From Terfezia claveryi (lineage: Eukaryota > Ascomycota > Pezizomycetes > Pezizales > Pezizaceae): a DNA stretch of 64,000 bases. The stretch spans positions 124,001-188,000 of the forward strand of contig WHUX01000027.1 of the NCBI GenBank assembly GCA_015179025.1, given 5' to 3'. Each line of letters opens with the position of its first letter. Positions within the stretch are counted from its first letter, which is position 1. This document shows positions 42,769 through 54,658 of this stretch, piece after piece. The position numbers were made by a program, and so were the translations under genes. The notes under the pieces are model-generated. The model was not told where the DNA came from. It made no database searches and worked only from the letters and a program-made list of their open reading frames with translations.

Positions 42769-43150
42769 TACTGTACTGGTATTATGTTGAGAGAGTCCTA
42801 ACCAAATGAGGATAGGCTACTCCAACCAGACTGAAGTCATTTAGGTACTTGTATACGCCCATGAGGAAGTGTATCGAGCGAGGGTCATTAGGTTGAGTTG
42901 TATTGGGACAGCCAACATCTACCTCGGTACCAATCTACCTCAGTGAGGTATATTCCAGGGTACGGCACAGATCAGGGATCCCCGTGCAACTAGGACCTCG
43001 AATTCTTAAACAATAGATCATTAATACAGTTCAAGGATATGCTTATAGATACCAACTTGTATGGGGTTTAATTTTTATCGATCGTAATGTATTGCCAAGT
43101 TGTGTGCTTACTTTAGGAACTGATTAGTAACGTCGAGGTTCTGGTTAGAT

Positions 43151-43687
43151 ACGATCGACACCGTGACGATCGACACGGGCTCCCCTGCCACATGCAGTAA
43201 CATCTCAATATATCCATCAACAGATCTAAGGTAGGTATTAAGATTGCAGTACCACAAATATAGCTTGATTGAATTGCTCAAAATAGCTGAAATTCGATAC
43301 CGAGGAAGCTAGTTTGCAAAAGTTATAACATTTCTCACAGTTTGCAGTGCATGTACTTCTATATACAGTGAGCGGCTTGAGTTTATACTAATAAGGCTTA
43401 TAGAGTGGACCCCTGGGGAACCTATGGCTGCTAGTAGTGGCTGTCGTAGGCGGTGTGGGGGGTGGAGCGGGTAGGGATGGTCGTAAGAGGTATTGAGGGT
43501 TCAGGGGCTATAGAGGGTTTAGGGTAGATCGGAGTGGGCTGGAGATATTGAATTCGACTTTTTCGAGTGTTTTTAGCCCATATTCATTGTTCTTACTGAA
43601 TGGATATTACATCTATTGATGGAGATATTGGAACGTTACTGGATGTGGCAGGGGAGCCCGGTCGATCGTCACGTGGGTATCGATCGT
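43151..43687. mobile_element. 537-bp MITE-like element with about 45-bp inverted termini
   Basis: ACGATCGACACCGTGACGAT, then CGACACGGGCTCCCCTGCCA, on the left is matched inverted on the right (TGGCAGGGGAGCCCGGTCGA, then TCGTCACGTGGGTATCGATC). No coding content. The target duplication is unclear. Confidence 0.7.
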
Positions 43688-43797
43688 TACACAGTTTGTT
43701 ATGTTTTTGGGTCTTGGCATAAGCTCCGGACAGTTATTCTTTTCCATCTACCAAGTACTTTTGCGAGACTAGTACTTTTGTGGTGTTCGAGGAGGTG

Positions 43798-43826
43798 CGA
43801 TGAGGGTAGTCTGGTTACGATGAGGG
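43798..43826 (+). mobile_element. 11-bp insertion with exact 9-bp duplication
   Basis: TAGTCTGGTTA (43807-43817) between exact CGATGAGGG copies. Confidence 0.78.
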
Positions 43827-44365
43827 TTAAGTAAAGAATAGCATCGCTAAAATTTTACTGATGTTCTACTAGTCTGGCTTGCACTAGCCCCTGGTGACGT
43901 AGAGTAAGTATGGAGCATTGCTGCAGACAGAAAGATCAGGGCACTTGAGGGCACAAGTAGAATGGTAGTTTGGCGGGGGACCAGACTATGGTGCAGGCAA
44001 CAAGAAAACGACCCTAAATTGATCTACGAACTTTTCTAACTCCACAACCGCAAGATATCTAAATCATCAAATGAAAGCGTATATTGATAGAACTAGGCTT
44101 TTAGAAGAAGGGTTCTCAGAATCAAAATAAGTTGAAAATTGATGAAGTTATAAGAGAAAGAAAAGTAAAGTTTTATGTGAGAGATTTGAGAATTTTACAT
44201 GCCAAGAAGCCTAAATAGGAAAAAAAAAAAGAAAAAAAAAAGGATGACTAACTAAGCTATGTAGTACAATGGGTATGTAATTGTTCCTTGGAATAAAACC
44301 CGGCGGCACTATATCTAATGTTTGGTTGCAATCACATCCGAGAGATGTCAAAATTCCCTAAAAGC

Positions 44366-44393
44366 CAAGGAGCATAGTCTGGTTCAAGGAGCA
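44366..44393 (+). mobile_element. 10-bp insertion with exact 9-bp duplication
   Basis: TAGTCTGGTT (44375-44384) between exact CAAGGAGCA copies (44366-44374, 44385-44393). Confidence 0.8.
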
Positions 44394-45539
44394 TGGGTTG
44401 TTCTAAGAAGGTTCCTATGATTAGTCAGCGAAATGTACATATGTAGTCCACTTGATAGGGTTGAGTGAGCGGTCTTGAACCCACCGGGTATCCCGGGCGG
44501 TCCCTACGGATATCTGGGTGCATATGAGTAATCAGATTTTTAAAAAGTAAAAAAAAAAAGAAATGCCTCGGGTGTGGCTTCATCATTACAAACAACAAAG
44601 TATTGAAGTCTTTTGACGGTAGTCAAGCCCAGAAATTCAAATTCGTAGACTCCCGGCCTTCGAAATGGAAGAGGTTGAGCTCAGCGCCTAACCCTTGCAC
44701 AGGGCGCGGACTTCAATACAATTGGATTGTCTACATACCGTAGCAGCCAGCTTTACTAGTGAGGCTTAAACAAACATTTAATCGAGAAGCCCTAAAATGC
44801 GGGAATATATGTACTGAGGAAGGTTCAGAGCCTCTTGTTAGATCAAAATGGGAATGACTTGCTTCCTACCCCGATTAGTCTGGTTGGAACCCGATCAACA
44901 ACCGCAGTCAGCACGTAGCGACAGTGCAACTACAGGTAGCCAGATGAAGAAATGAATTGAACACGAGACTCGGCATAAGCTTGCAACTGAAAAAAACAAA
45001 CTGAATGTTACCCCCATACCAGATATTAACAGATTTTAGCGAATTTCTGACGTTCGGTAGAGCAAGCTTCGGTTTATGTGGTTAGGACATAATTACAGAA
45101 GCAAATGAGCTCACCAATCACTGCCCCTAATTTGAGTTTCAACTACAGAGTTTCAATTACAACTCCCAATTGGTACAGCAATCAAGCAGAGTAGGCAATC
45201 ACCATCACCACAAATCACACTGCAACCTCCTATTGGTGCAGCGCCAAGCCGAATTGCCAAGCCAGGCAGCAGGAGACTTGGAATTTAATGCTGAGGGAAA
45301 TTTCTGTATCTTCTAGCTTCGGCTTTTGTGATGTACAGTTTTGGTCACAGCTATGTCCCCACCCGATTAACATTGAGGACCGATTCATATAAATTCCTAA
45401 GGCTCTGAACAATACTCTCTTTGTTTCTATTTCCCATCTCTCTCCACATCCCCACAGTACTTTCAACTAGGAGTTCAAATATTGTTTGTGGAATTCGGTC
45501 TAAAGGGGGCGGAATCGGAGGGTAGCTACTTACGACCTT

Positions 45540-47193
45540 CTACTATCACTTACTAGGTAATGATCGGCTACATAGTAAAGATCGATAGCAACCAGATATA
45601 TTGCCGAGAGCGAAGTCCCCACGGTATGCTTCTATATTATCAAACGGCAATACCTATAGGGTAATTGCAGTCGCTGGATTCGATTGTCATGTCGGCAGCT
45701 CTGTCGGCAGCTCTGTCAGGGTGGCCGTGAACTCGCTATAGTATTCACAACCTCAGCAGCACCTGCAACGCTCCTTCTACTGTAGAGCTCCCAGCACATG
45801 ACCACGCTCCACCATATATGGCTGTTCACTTTATAGATAGACTCCCTATGGGTCTCTAATATAACTGACATAAGCATAGAGCTTAAGCCAACCTTCATGG
45901 ATTTGCTACATGCATTTCAGGATGTCAAAAATAATATTACATGTTTAAACAGCTTCCTTGGAATGGTATTTGCTGTATTGTAAGGGCTCTAACTGTGCTA
46001 TTTTCATGCAATTACGTCTGTGAGACCTCTAAGTATACCTTTACATATTTTTGGAGGCCTTAGCAGCCCCAGCCGTCTCTACTGCCTTCGGCTCTTTGGC
46101 AAACCTATATAGGACCCCCCCCCCGCTCCCATAACTCCAGCCCATGCAATTCAACCTCTCTCATGGCCAATATGGGCTTGATTGAGAGCTTAGGGTGCCT
46201 TCAGCAGGCTTAATAGTATTGGTTTGCAAGGGCTCGTGAGATATCCCAACTTTGACCCCCTCCCCCTCCTTCCAAAACCTCACCAAAAGCCCCTCCAAAA
46301 TCGAGCCACCAAGGTGGCGTATAAGCATAGTTAGGCATGATGAGGACTAGCTTTAAGATATTAAAAAGGGCCTTAAGCATGGTATAGTTACCCGAATTTG
46401 ATTGTTTTTGGGTGCTTGAGCTGAGCCAACCAAAAGATGGAGATGCATCAAGAAGGTTTTTGACGGGAGAGGCAGGGATCAAAGAAGGATGTACGTCTAG
46501 AATGCTAGCAACTGCACTTGCGGAATGTTTAAAGGGCACCCTAATCTCTCAATCAAGCCTATATGGACAATGAAAGAGGTTGAATTGCATGGGCTGGAGT
46601 TATGGGAGTAGGGGGGCCTCCTATATAGGTTTGCCAAAGAGCCGAAGGTGGTAGAGATGGCTGGGGCTGCTAAGGCCTCCAAAAATATGTAAAGGTATAC
46701 TTAGAGGTCTCACAGACGTAATTGCATGAAAATAGCACAGTTAGAGCCCTTACAATACAGCAAATACCATTCCAAGGAAGCTGTTTAAATATGTAATATT
46801 ATTTTTGACATCCTGAAATGCATGTAGCAAATCCATGAAGGTTGGCTTAGGCTCTATGCTTATGTCAGTTATATTATAGACCCATAGGGAGTCTATCTAT
46901 AAAGTGAACAGCCATATATGGTGGAGCGTGGTCATGTGCTGGGAGCTCTACAGTAGAAGGAGCGTTGCAGGCGCTGCTGAGGTTGTGAATACTATAGCGA
47001 GTTCACGGCCACCCTGACAGAGCTGCCGACAGAGCTGCCGACATGACAATCGAATCCAGCGACTGCAATTACCCTATAGGTATTGCCGTTTGATAATATA
47101 GAAGCATACCGTGGGGACTTCGCTCTCGGCAATATATCTGGTTGCTATCGATCTTTACTATGTAGCCGATCATTACCTAGTAAGTGATAGTAG
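45540..47193. mobile_element. Foldback element: 662-bp near-identical inverted arms around a 330-bp centre
   Basis: The left arm 45540-46201 and right arm 46532-47193 are inverted copies starting CTACTATCACTTACTAGGTA. By eye they differ at only about 15-20 positions plus a C-run length change near 46118, so about 97% identity. The centre holds a minus-strand 109-codon ORF (46539-46210, MPFKHSASAVASILDVHPSL, Gly-rich end) of unknown type. If transcribed, the RNA would form a very long hairpin. No clear target duplication. Confidence 0.92.
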
Positions 47194-47405
47194 TCAGCGT
47201 TCAGAAAAAGGTTGGGTAAGCAGATAGGACTTCCGGAAACCACCAAAGAGTATTGGCAGTTATTTTGACACAGAATTTCAGCCCATCTATTAACAAATAA
47301 ATTTGGTGATTGCGTTTTTACTATTGGTACATATGTTTGCTTTACCAACGCCAAGTTCTACCGGTTTTGGTTAAGATATGCTATATAATCCGGTGCAGCG
47401 ACTGG

Positions 47406-47574
47406 CTAGATAGCTACAGCAATTGACGGTTCGATGGGATGGACTGGTTGATGGGATAACCTAGCCCAAGCTGGTTTTAGTCAACCAAAATGCAGTTGAG
47501 GTCAAGGCGCGCACTGATACAGTTTGTATGTAATTGTATCCCATCGACCGGTCAATTGCTGTACCACTACCTAG
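47406..47574. mobile_element. 169-bp MITE-like element
   Basis: The left CTAGATAGCTACAGCAATTG, then ACGGTTCGATGGGAT, is inverted at the right (ATCCCATCGACCGGTCAATT, then GCTGTACCACTACCTAG). A related terminus occurs at 56318-56344 (AGCGATTGACTGGTCAACAG). Duplication not resolved. Confidence 0.72.
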
Positions 47575-47631
47575 CTTTGTTGAAGCACCCGCAGGATCTA
47601 GTATGGGTTTTCCGCGGACTCTATATATACA

Positions 47632-47735
47632 TTTTTAAGTAATCATCACTCATATGCAATCCCAGTAAGGGAACATGTGAGCCATCCGGAAATCCGGGTG
47701 GGTTCAGGACAACCCAAGTTTATCTGCAATGTCCA
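47632..47735 (-). mobile_element. LINE 3' tail fragment
   Basis: TAATCATCACTCATATGCAA, then TCCCAGTAAGGGAAC ... GGGTGGGTTCAGGACAACCC, a diverged copy of the LINE tail without a long T run. Confidence 0.6.
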
Positions 47736-50708
47736 GCGACTATGTACCAGGTGAAAATCAAAATCGAAGTCTTGCGTATGAAAGACAAAACCTATAGCTT
47801 GCGTGTAATAGAGGTGAATCAGAAGTCTCGCGTAGTCGAGTCAAAAAACACATAACAAATAACAGATATAACAGATATAACCCATAACTCGATCCGTAGA
47901 TTACCGTGTTGGCCGAGGGTAAAGAGTGGGAAGTGTGTGGTGTTATAGCTCAGCTCCTAAATTGCCCGGAACAGCCTTAAGTTAAATTCCGGACATGAGG
48001 ATGAATATCAGCCGCTCGAACTAGTCCCACAGATCACATGGACCGTATGATAACGGATACATATGAGTGCATTCGTCATGTTAGAATCCCATAATGCTAG
48101 GGTTATGACCTCTGTTTGGTGACAACCAAATAGTATGAGACAGATACCCGCAGTCCTCGAGTGGATTGGCACAAGTACCTAGCCTTGCGTTGGTTCACCC
48201 TGCCGGTTGCCAGACTTCCTAAGCGGAAACCAATGTTTGCACACCCATAGAGAAGTCGTCGTATCACCGGCAACTTAAGTACGATGAATTGTTGCATGCT
48301 GCATGAATTGTATTCCTAAATCCCATTGGCTATTGAACCCCACAACTCAATTCAGCCAGGTGTGAACTTGCATGCAGCGTGTAGAGTAACCACTTATTTG
48401 GGCTAGTAGCAGCATTTTTATGAAGCACGTGTTACCCAAAGGGTATTTTAATACGGTAGTCTTTCCATATCGACCAATTCGGAACAATATTGGCTAGTTT
48501 TTGAACACCTGGTTGGGTGGTGTTTCATGTACACCTTCTGGATTGGTCAGTTCGTGAGAAATTGGTTGGCTCTTGTCACGTATATACATCTAAAGATCCC
48601 GAACAATCGGTTGGCTCGTAAATCATGTATATATCTGAATATCGGTTATGGGATTGGCCAGTGCCAGCATGCATATAGAAGACATCAGAATCTTCTTCCA
48701 GATCAGTTCGCATGTCTCATATACAGCGTCTGGCAGTGCAGCCGGTCAGCTAACCTGACAAGGTTAACTCGCTGTGCCGGGCTGTACCTTTCGCAGCCAA
48801 ACAGGACTCACTCAGTAAATAATACCGTAATACAATTACATGAAGAAAGGTAGTGGGCTCTAAAGAAAAGTCAGAAGAGCTGGGAGTCAAGTGAAAATAT
48901 GAAGGAAGTTTTCAAAGCTCTGGATTAGGGCTGTTTGTTTTTTGCCTTTTGCTGGTTACCGCTGGCCTATTTTCCTTCTCTTCATCTCTTGCTTGCCGAC
49001 GGGCTGTTAGATATTCAGACTATATGTCGCATATGCTATCACAATCATTCTTCATTTTCTTCTATGTACCATTGCACGCCCCAACATCGCCATTTTGACT
49101 GCCACGCCCATCACTAGCCCACCCAGGTTACAGTTTGCACTGCTGACGCTGTATGCGTGCGAAAGTTATGACGCACACCCCTGCATAATACGTCGCGCCA
49201 TACGTCATACCAGTGGGAAGGGGTTACAGGGATTGTTTCACAAGTAAATGTAAATCTCCTCTACCAGGAAGTTCTGAAACTGTAACAGCTTCCAAATGGC
49301 GAATAAGATCAATAAGATGAGAGCATGCTGAAGCAGTTGTAATTGGAGGTATGAGCATCAAGATATAGGTAAACAATTCCTGGATGGACTCAAGTTCTAT
49401 CCTTTTACCCCGCCTAGAACAGCCCCCACGCTATTTGCTATACCGGATATTAGCTATCTCGGACAGATTGCAGCAGATATAAGCAGTCGGTATAGCCAGG
49501 TTTGAGTGTACTCGTATAATCTATGGGACGCAAACTACAATAGTTTATCAATAGGCTCCCTACTTTCTTACCTTTGTTGCATTCCTGTCAGTCTTGCTGC
49601 TTGTATTTGAAAAAGAAACCCTCCACTCAATCATCCTACCTGTCAAAGGCTACAGTGTTGATATAGTATTCTGGAGGGGGGACAAAAATCTGTTGAACCT
49701 ACTAGTAATGTATCCATCAACAGGTAATAATCTATGAAGGTTCTCTTTTGACACTTCTGATTATCCTCCTATAGTCTTCTCCCGTCGGGACACTCTGTCG
49801 ATTTGAATTGATACGGGAAAGATTAGCATGGCAACTACACTATGGCACGCTTCACAAAGTGAGGTAACGGTTTAATAAGTTTTTAAGATGTCTTCTTCGG
49901 TTTTTTTGCGTGGGCGCGAGTGTGAAAGGATTATCCCATCAGGGCATAGATTTCCCTACACAAGCATGTAATGAGTAGTTGACTTTTACACATCGATAAG
50001 CTTCGCAACCATCAAGGAGGCACTCGGGGGACAGGGTTAATCTAAAGACTTGATACTGGTTGTCACAGGTAGCAAGCTCTCGTGACTTCACTTTCTCCTT
50101 TTTTCGGGTTTTCTCTCCCACTATAATACTTATATTTAACCACTTGAGTGCATAAGTAACAATCGGCGGGACAAAAGCCTGGGCGAATCTTTTTTTGTGC
50201 TACAGTATACAGTTATAACTTGCTAAACCGGAACGCCTCTAACCGGAAAACTTGCTATTACGGATGGGCTTTGGCGATTTTGGAACTACAGGCAAAATAT
50301 TATTGGCTATACCGGACAAATAGTAAGCCGGTCCGGACAAGGAATCTCAAGAATAAAAAAAAATATATACGTAGAAACTTAATCAACAGAATTGGGCGAG
50401 GTATTTGAAAAAGGGGAAGTTGGAACCCAGAAGTCCTTAAGTGATGCTTGAACCTTATGCTTCTGCTGATAGTATTTAAGTCCTTCTTGTGCCTGACCAA
50501 CAGTATCAAACAAGTCTTGAATGGAGAGTTGAGTTGGAGTATGCGGAAAAGCAAGAGCAGAAATAGACATGCTTTGGAAAAAGCGGTTGACAGATGTCAT
50601 TTCTCTCTTTCAGAGAGAAAGCCCGTTTTAACACCTATCCTCTAATATTATTAGTGACCTCCTTACACTGTCAGAACGTTATAGATCTTATTTATTAACT
50701 ATAGAATT
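47736..50708. other. Intergenic; no supported gene
   Basis: ORFs such as 48527-48853 (108 codons) and 50300-50554 have no motif and overlap others. No repeats of note. Confidence 0.4.
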
Positions 50709-50849
50709 AGGGTTGTCACCAATTTAAAAAACTGCTTAAGCACCCTTGTTGCTTAACCTTAGCGTGTTGTACCCATGCAAATCGACAAGGGCAACCAGCC
50801 AATCAGCAATCATATCACCGTTAACCAACTTTAAGCAAGTTAAAGCACT

Positions 50850-50900
50850 CTCGAGTGCTAGTCTGGCTTGCACTAGCCCCTCCTTAAGAGGCTCGAGTGC
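50850..50900 (+). mobile_element. 33-bp TAGTCTGGC-type insertion with exact 9-bp duplication
   Basis: TAGTCTGGCTTGCACTAGCC, then CCTCCTTAAGAGG (50859-50891), between exact CTCGAGTGC copies. It splits the subterminal hairpin of the Harbinger-like element. Confidence 0.85.
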
Positions 50901-51244
50901 TTTAAACCTGCTTAAAGTTGTTAAAAGTTGCTTAAGTTGCTGAGTCATAAGGCAATGAACGCAACTCGATGAACTCAACCAAGATCAACGAGCGCAATCA
51001 CCATAGGCAATCAACGACTTCGCGATGTTCTCTCAATTCCGTGCTGAGTCCCAGCTCAATTCAGCCCACCATCCTCATCTGAACAGCCAAGTACACCCCC
51101 CATCCAAGCGACCAAGTACACCGATCGGTAAGACGTCGGCATCGGCGATAGAGGTTTCAAACAATTGTGTAGACGTCCTCTATTACTTCCTCAAGTTCAG
51201 CTCTTATGATAGACTTCTTACTTGAATGGGCCATGCAGGCTTTG

Positions 51245-51345
51245 TTTGGCGTTGGCACGAGACTATTTGGCGTATGCCGAATAGGTATGCAGAATTGATA
51301 TGCAGAATGCGATGTAAATGCAATGCTAGTCTCATGATGCAATGC
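51245..51345. mobile_element. Two AGTCTC-type insertions with 8- and 9-bp duplications
   Basis: TGGCACGAGACTA (51253-51265) between exact TTTGGCGT copies; TAGTCTCATG (51327-51336) between exact ATGCAATGC copies (51318-51326, 51337-51345). Confidence 0.82.
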
Positions 51346-51391
51346 TGGAATGCCGTGTTGATTTGCCTCATGAGTCAGCGGTTAAAATAAC

Positions 51392-51481
51392 ATGCAAATG
51401 AAGTCTCATGCCAAGACCCTACTGCTAGCACTGCGTTCGTTACACTAGCAGTATGGTCTTGGCATGAGACTAATGCAAATG
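51392..51481. mobile_element. 72-bp palindromic AGTCTCATGCC element with exact 9-bp duplication
   Basis: AGTCTCATGCCAAGACC ... and its inverted copy GGTCTTGGCATGAGACTA bound a 72-bp insertion (51401-51472) with arms of about 26 bp. ATGCAAATG flanks both sides exactly (51392-51400, 51473-51481). This copy keeps both ends. Confidence 0.9.
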
Positions 51482-51497
51482 ATTTGTGTCGCAAATT

Positions 51498-52042
51498 AGA
51501 GAGGTTTTGCACCCTTGCACGCTAGATATCTCACAACCCATGAGTGCACTTTGATCCTAGTAAGCAGCAACCTGCAATGACAGACCAACATGGCGGATGC
51601 TCGGATATGGGTACTGCTGGTGGGGCAGTATATGCAGGCGGAATCTTCCGATGATGAAGAAGAAGATAATAATAGGCCACCTCTATATCTTGGGTGGGCT
51701 GTTCTGATACTAGGTCGGTAGGGAATGGGGTTTGTGACATTTTTGATACGTGTAGTATGTGTACTAAAATATGTATAAGTACATATATGTATACGTGATG
51801 TTTGAATTATTTGGTACACGTAAGGCATTTTGATACTAATATATAAAGGCTAACCATCTTCAGATATTTGTTGTGGACAACAATGCCAAGATCCTCCGAT
51901 GTCGTCCACAGATTTCTGCTTGACATCGATGTCAAGTTGACATCTTTTTATCCCTGTCGGCTTAAGCACAAACCTGGCAGGTGCATTAGCTAGTCTGGTT
52001 GCTGTAGTTACTGTCAATTTTACAAGGGTGCAAAACCTCTCT
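51498..52042. mobile_element. 545-bp TIR element nested in the second Harbinger-like element
   Basis: AGAGAGGTTTTGCACCCTTG at the left is exactly inverted at the right (CAAGGGTGCAAAACCTCTCT). ATT flanks both sides. Overlapping ORFs show no transposase motif. The 3-bp duplication suggests another PIF/Harbinger-type MITE. Confidence 0.82.
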
Positions 52043-52045
52043 ATT

Positions 52046-52112
52046 ATAGTCTGGTTGGCACAACACCCTCCTTAGTCTCGATCAGACCCTCGTAGTTATC
52101 GTAACACCCTCC
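52046..52112 (+). mobile_element. One short insertion inside another, with exact 10-bp duplication
   Basis: A TAGTCTGGTTGGCACAACAC... unit (from about 52047) contains TTAGTCTCGATCAGACCCTC, then GTAGTTATCGT (52072-52102). This inner segment is bracketed by exact AACACCCTCC copies (52062-52071, 52103-52112). Confidence 0.82.
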
Positions 52113-52168
52113 TGTGCAGCAATTAAATCACATTCTCATCTCTATTTGCTAAACACCTAGGCACGCTA

Positions 52169-52205
52169 AGGTTAAGCAGTAGTCTGGTTGGTTAAGGGTA
52201 AGCAG
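52169..52205 (+). mobile_element. 15-bp insertion in the Harbinger-like terminal repeat
   Basis: TAGTCTGGTTGGTTA (52180-52194) between AGGTTAAGCAG and AGGGTAAGCAG. The intact terminus at 5650-5665 shows the uninterrupted order. Confidence 0.75.
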
Positions 52206-52370
52206 TTGCTTTAATTGGTGACACTATTATGTCTATGCCTTCCAATATGCTTCTTTCCTTTGATCTGCTCGTGTTGCGGTGTGATGAGGTTCTCTTGTTT
52301 CTCCCCCCAAAAATTTGTTATACCGGTCGCTAGTCTAAACCGGACGTAAACCGGACGTGATCCTAGGTCT

Positions 52371-52423
52371 GGTTTAGCTAGTCTCGGGCCCAGACCCTCG
52401 TAGGGCACGAGACTAGGTTTATC
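52371..52423. mobile_element. 37-bp palindromic AGTCTCG insertion
   Basis: TAGTCTCGGGCCCAGACCCT ... GGCACGAGACTA (52379-52415), with short inverted ends, between GGTTTAGC and GGTTTATC. Confidence 0.7.
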
Positions 52424-52429
52424 AAAAGC

Positions 52430-54640
52430 AGCTGATTGTCTCGCATGCATGTTTTAATATAACCAGAATCCATATTAACTTACATTAGGTTGCAGATGCA
52501 AGCTGCATGCAGTGTGTAGCCAATGAATTCAGGTTGTGATGCTAGAGGCACAGTCTAACCCAATATGACTTTCAATCTGCAATACCCCAAGTTTTGGGAG
52601 GAAATTTTTATTTACAATATATAACGATCTCTGTAGTACGCCCACTTAAGGCTCCAATAAACAACAGTGCAGGAGTGAATATATGTACATGACGAAGCAC
52701 CAAGCCACTACTGGTAGAAGTTGGAAAACTGCACCCCAAAAACCAGTAGCATACCTAATGTCTCATTCAAACTTGAAAAACTTTCTTCGTATCCTGTTTT
52801 CAATTAACCGTTCAAGACAAACCATTTGCTAAAATCATATTTTAGTGTTCTCCGCGGCCTCAGTTCGGCTTTGTTGTTCCATCCATCCGTCTGTCGTATT
52901 GAGTGGTCAGCTTGCAGTGACCTCGCTAGGCGTTCTTAGCAGGGCGCTGCACACGTATTCCCTCCAGCCCCTTATCTGCTACGGTAAATAGTATATATAC
53001 CGCCCCAATCTACCTCGCGTTGAGAATTTTGCCCGACTTGCATAACTATACTGACTAACTTTATTACAGTTCAGTCCCCGAACAAACCGCAATAATTTCT
53101 CGCCCACACGATGTTAACATTTCTTGAACATCCAATTCCACTGCTCCATAAAATAATACCTTGGCCTCGGCTCCGAAGTAATATATACTCGGCAACTGGG
53201 TCCGCTGACATACGACAACTCTTCCATTTCGGCCGTTGTGTTGCGAACAGTCGGGGGATTCAGGACCCGAGATTGTTATAAATCCGATTGCAACAGAAAC
53301 TCAAGCTTCTAATCTTGTGCTTTTGGTGAAATTTCCCTATAACCTTTCAATGGAGTGATCGTACTCGCTTATTTGGCAGCTGAAAAGTACATGCAAGAGA
53401 CTAACTCATAAGGAGCACGAGATCTTACCTTGAAGCCGACACCATTGCACCAAATCACTTGGGCGACAGGACTTGAGCACGAGTTTCGGCTTACAACTTT
53501 ACAATCAACTTAAGCGCCCGAGTTATCCCTCGAATATGGATATCAGTTCAACAACCAGTCGAATAATCGATTAATGCTAAACATCATTCATGTATAGCCT
53601 GCCGAGCTCGATATTTCGGCACTTTGTTTCCAACTCTGGTCAAGCCTAACGAATAATATTTTGTAGGGCTGGTGTACAGGGATGGCCAACACTTGCGTCA
53701 AGCTGCTTCGGTAATGAGAGCCAAGCGGCGCAGGCACACCTAACCGGCGTCATCTCAAACTCTAGTCTGGTTGGCACAAGCCCTGGTTCTGCTGATTAAC
53801 TTTCTAGCCCCGATGCCAAGTTTTTTAGTTGGTAAAAGAACTAACTTAGACCAACTTTATTTTATTTTATTTTTTTTCCACGTCCTCATTATGCAGCATC
53901 GTGTAGCTTACAGCTCTAGTCTGGTTTGGCAGCTGGCAGCCGGCCGGTGTACCCTACTTACGATTGGTAGTAATTTGCGCTCACCATATCCTTAGTCTGA
54001 TTCCATATGCTAGAACGGAGGTACGAAAACGCTCGGAATAGGGAGTCGACGATTCGAGCTGTCCTAGTGGACCCAATCGATATTGTTATGGCTAGCAATT
54101 GCAATTGGATGGCCGAATATGGGATATGGGAAACTACTGAAGAGTATCGTGCCAACCTTCTACTGGTTGAAAGGGGTTCCCGACATGACGTTGGACAACC
54201 AGACTACGCACTGGGAATCGGCCAACTAGACTAGGATCGGTTTCGAATCTGATATTTGGCTGGAAGAGGACCAGTAATGGTCATCGGGGATTGGAACATA
54301 TATGTAGGAAAAGATGACTTACAAAGAACCATAGCAGCCTAGGCCTGGATTTTCTTCTTCGCGTGTTCTTCATGGCGCTGCTATTGGCCAATCAAGACAT
54401 CTAGGAGACATCGAACGTCACTCTGGTTGCCATGTTCATGAATAATATCGGAGGACGATTATCTACCAGCTCCTAGGCCCACTAAACCGTGGTCAACAGA
54501 GAGACAGTCTTAGGAAGGTTTATTTGTCTCCTCTCCAATGAGCGACTACTCATACTCTTCTGAATTTCCTGGCCTCGCATTATTTAAACCAGGACGGTAA
54601 TTGGTAGACTTAAATGATTCGGCAAACCAACTGATTGCAG
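52430..54640. other. Intergenic; no supported gene
   Basis: A few TAGTCTGG termini (53763, 53916, 54196) occur without convincing repeats. No domain-bearing ORF. Confidence 0.4.
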
Positions 54641-54650
54641 ACAGCTAAAA

Positions 54651-54658
54651 TATATAAA
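54651..54658 (+). promoter_or_regulatory. TATA-like element upstream of the 55035 gene
   Basis: TATATAAA, followed by a pyrimidine-rich leader (54720-54960) of the kind common in fungal promoters. Distance to the ATG is about 380 nt, so the leader would be long or spliced. Confidence 0.4.

Larger units (their letters stand above)
42770..45539. other. Intergenic with small elements; no supported gene
   Basis: It contains the TIR element at 43151-43687, short insertions at 43798-43826 and 44366-44393, a further likely one at 44872-44896 (CCCGAT repeats), and G-rich sequence at 43435-43540. Short ORFs have no motif. Confidence 0.45.
50709..52225 (-). mobile_element. Second PIF/Harbinger-like element, with nested insertions
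   Basis: The termini AGGGTTGTCACCAATTTAAA and the right complement (CTTTAATTGGTGACACT) lie between ATT copies (50706-50708, 52226-52228). The subterminal region matches 4710-5700 inverted. The transposase start survives only as MAHSSKKSIIRAELEEVIED (minus strand, from about 51231) before a break. It contains a 545-bp element (51498-52042) and at least six short insertions. Confidence 0.75.

Noticed and set aside
45716..46682. Short ORFs in the arms of the foldback element
   Set aside because: They occur in both arms as mirrored fragments and have no motif; only the central ORF is mentioned, without a function.
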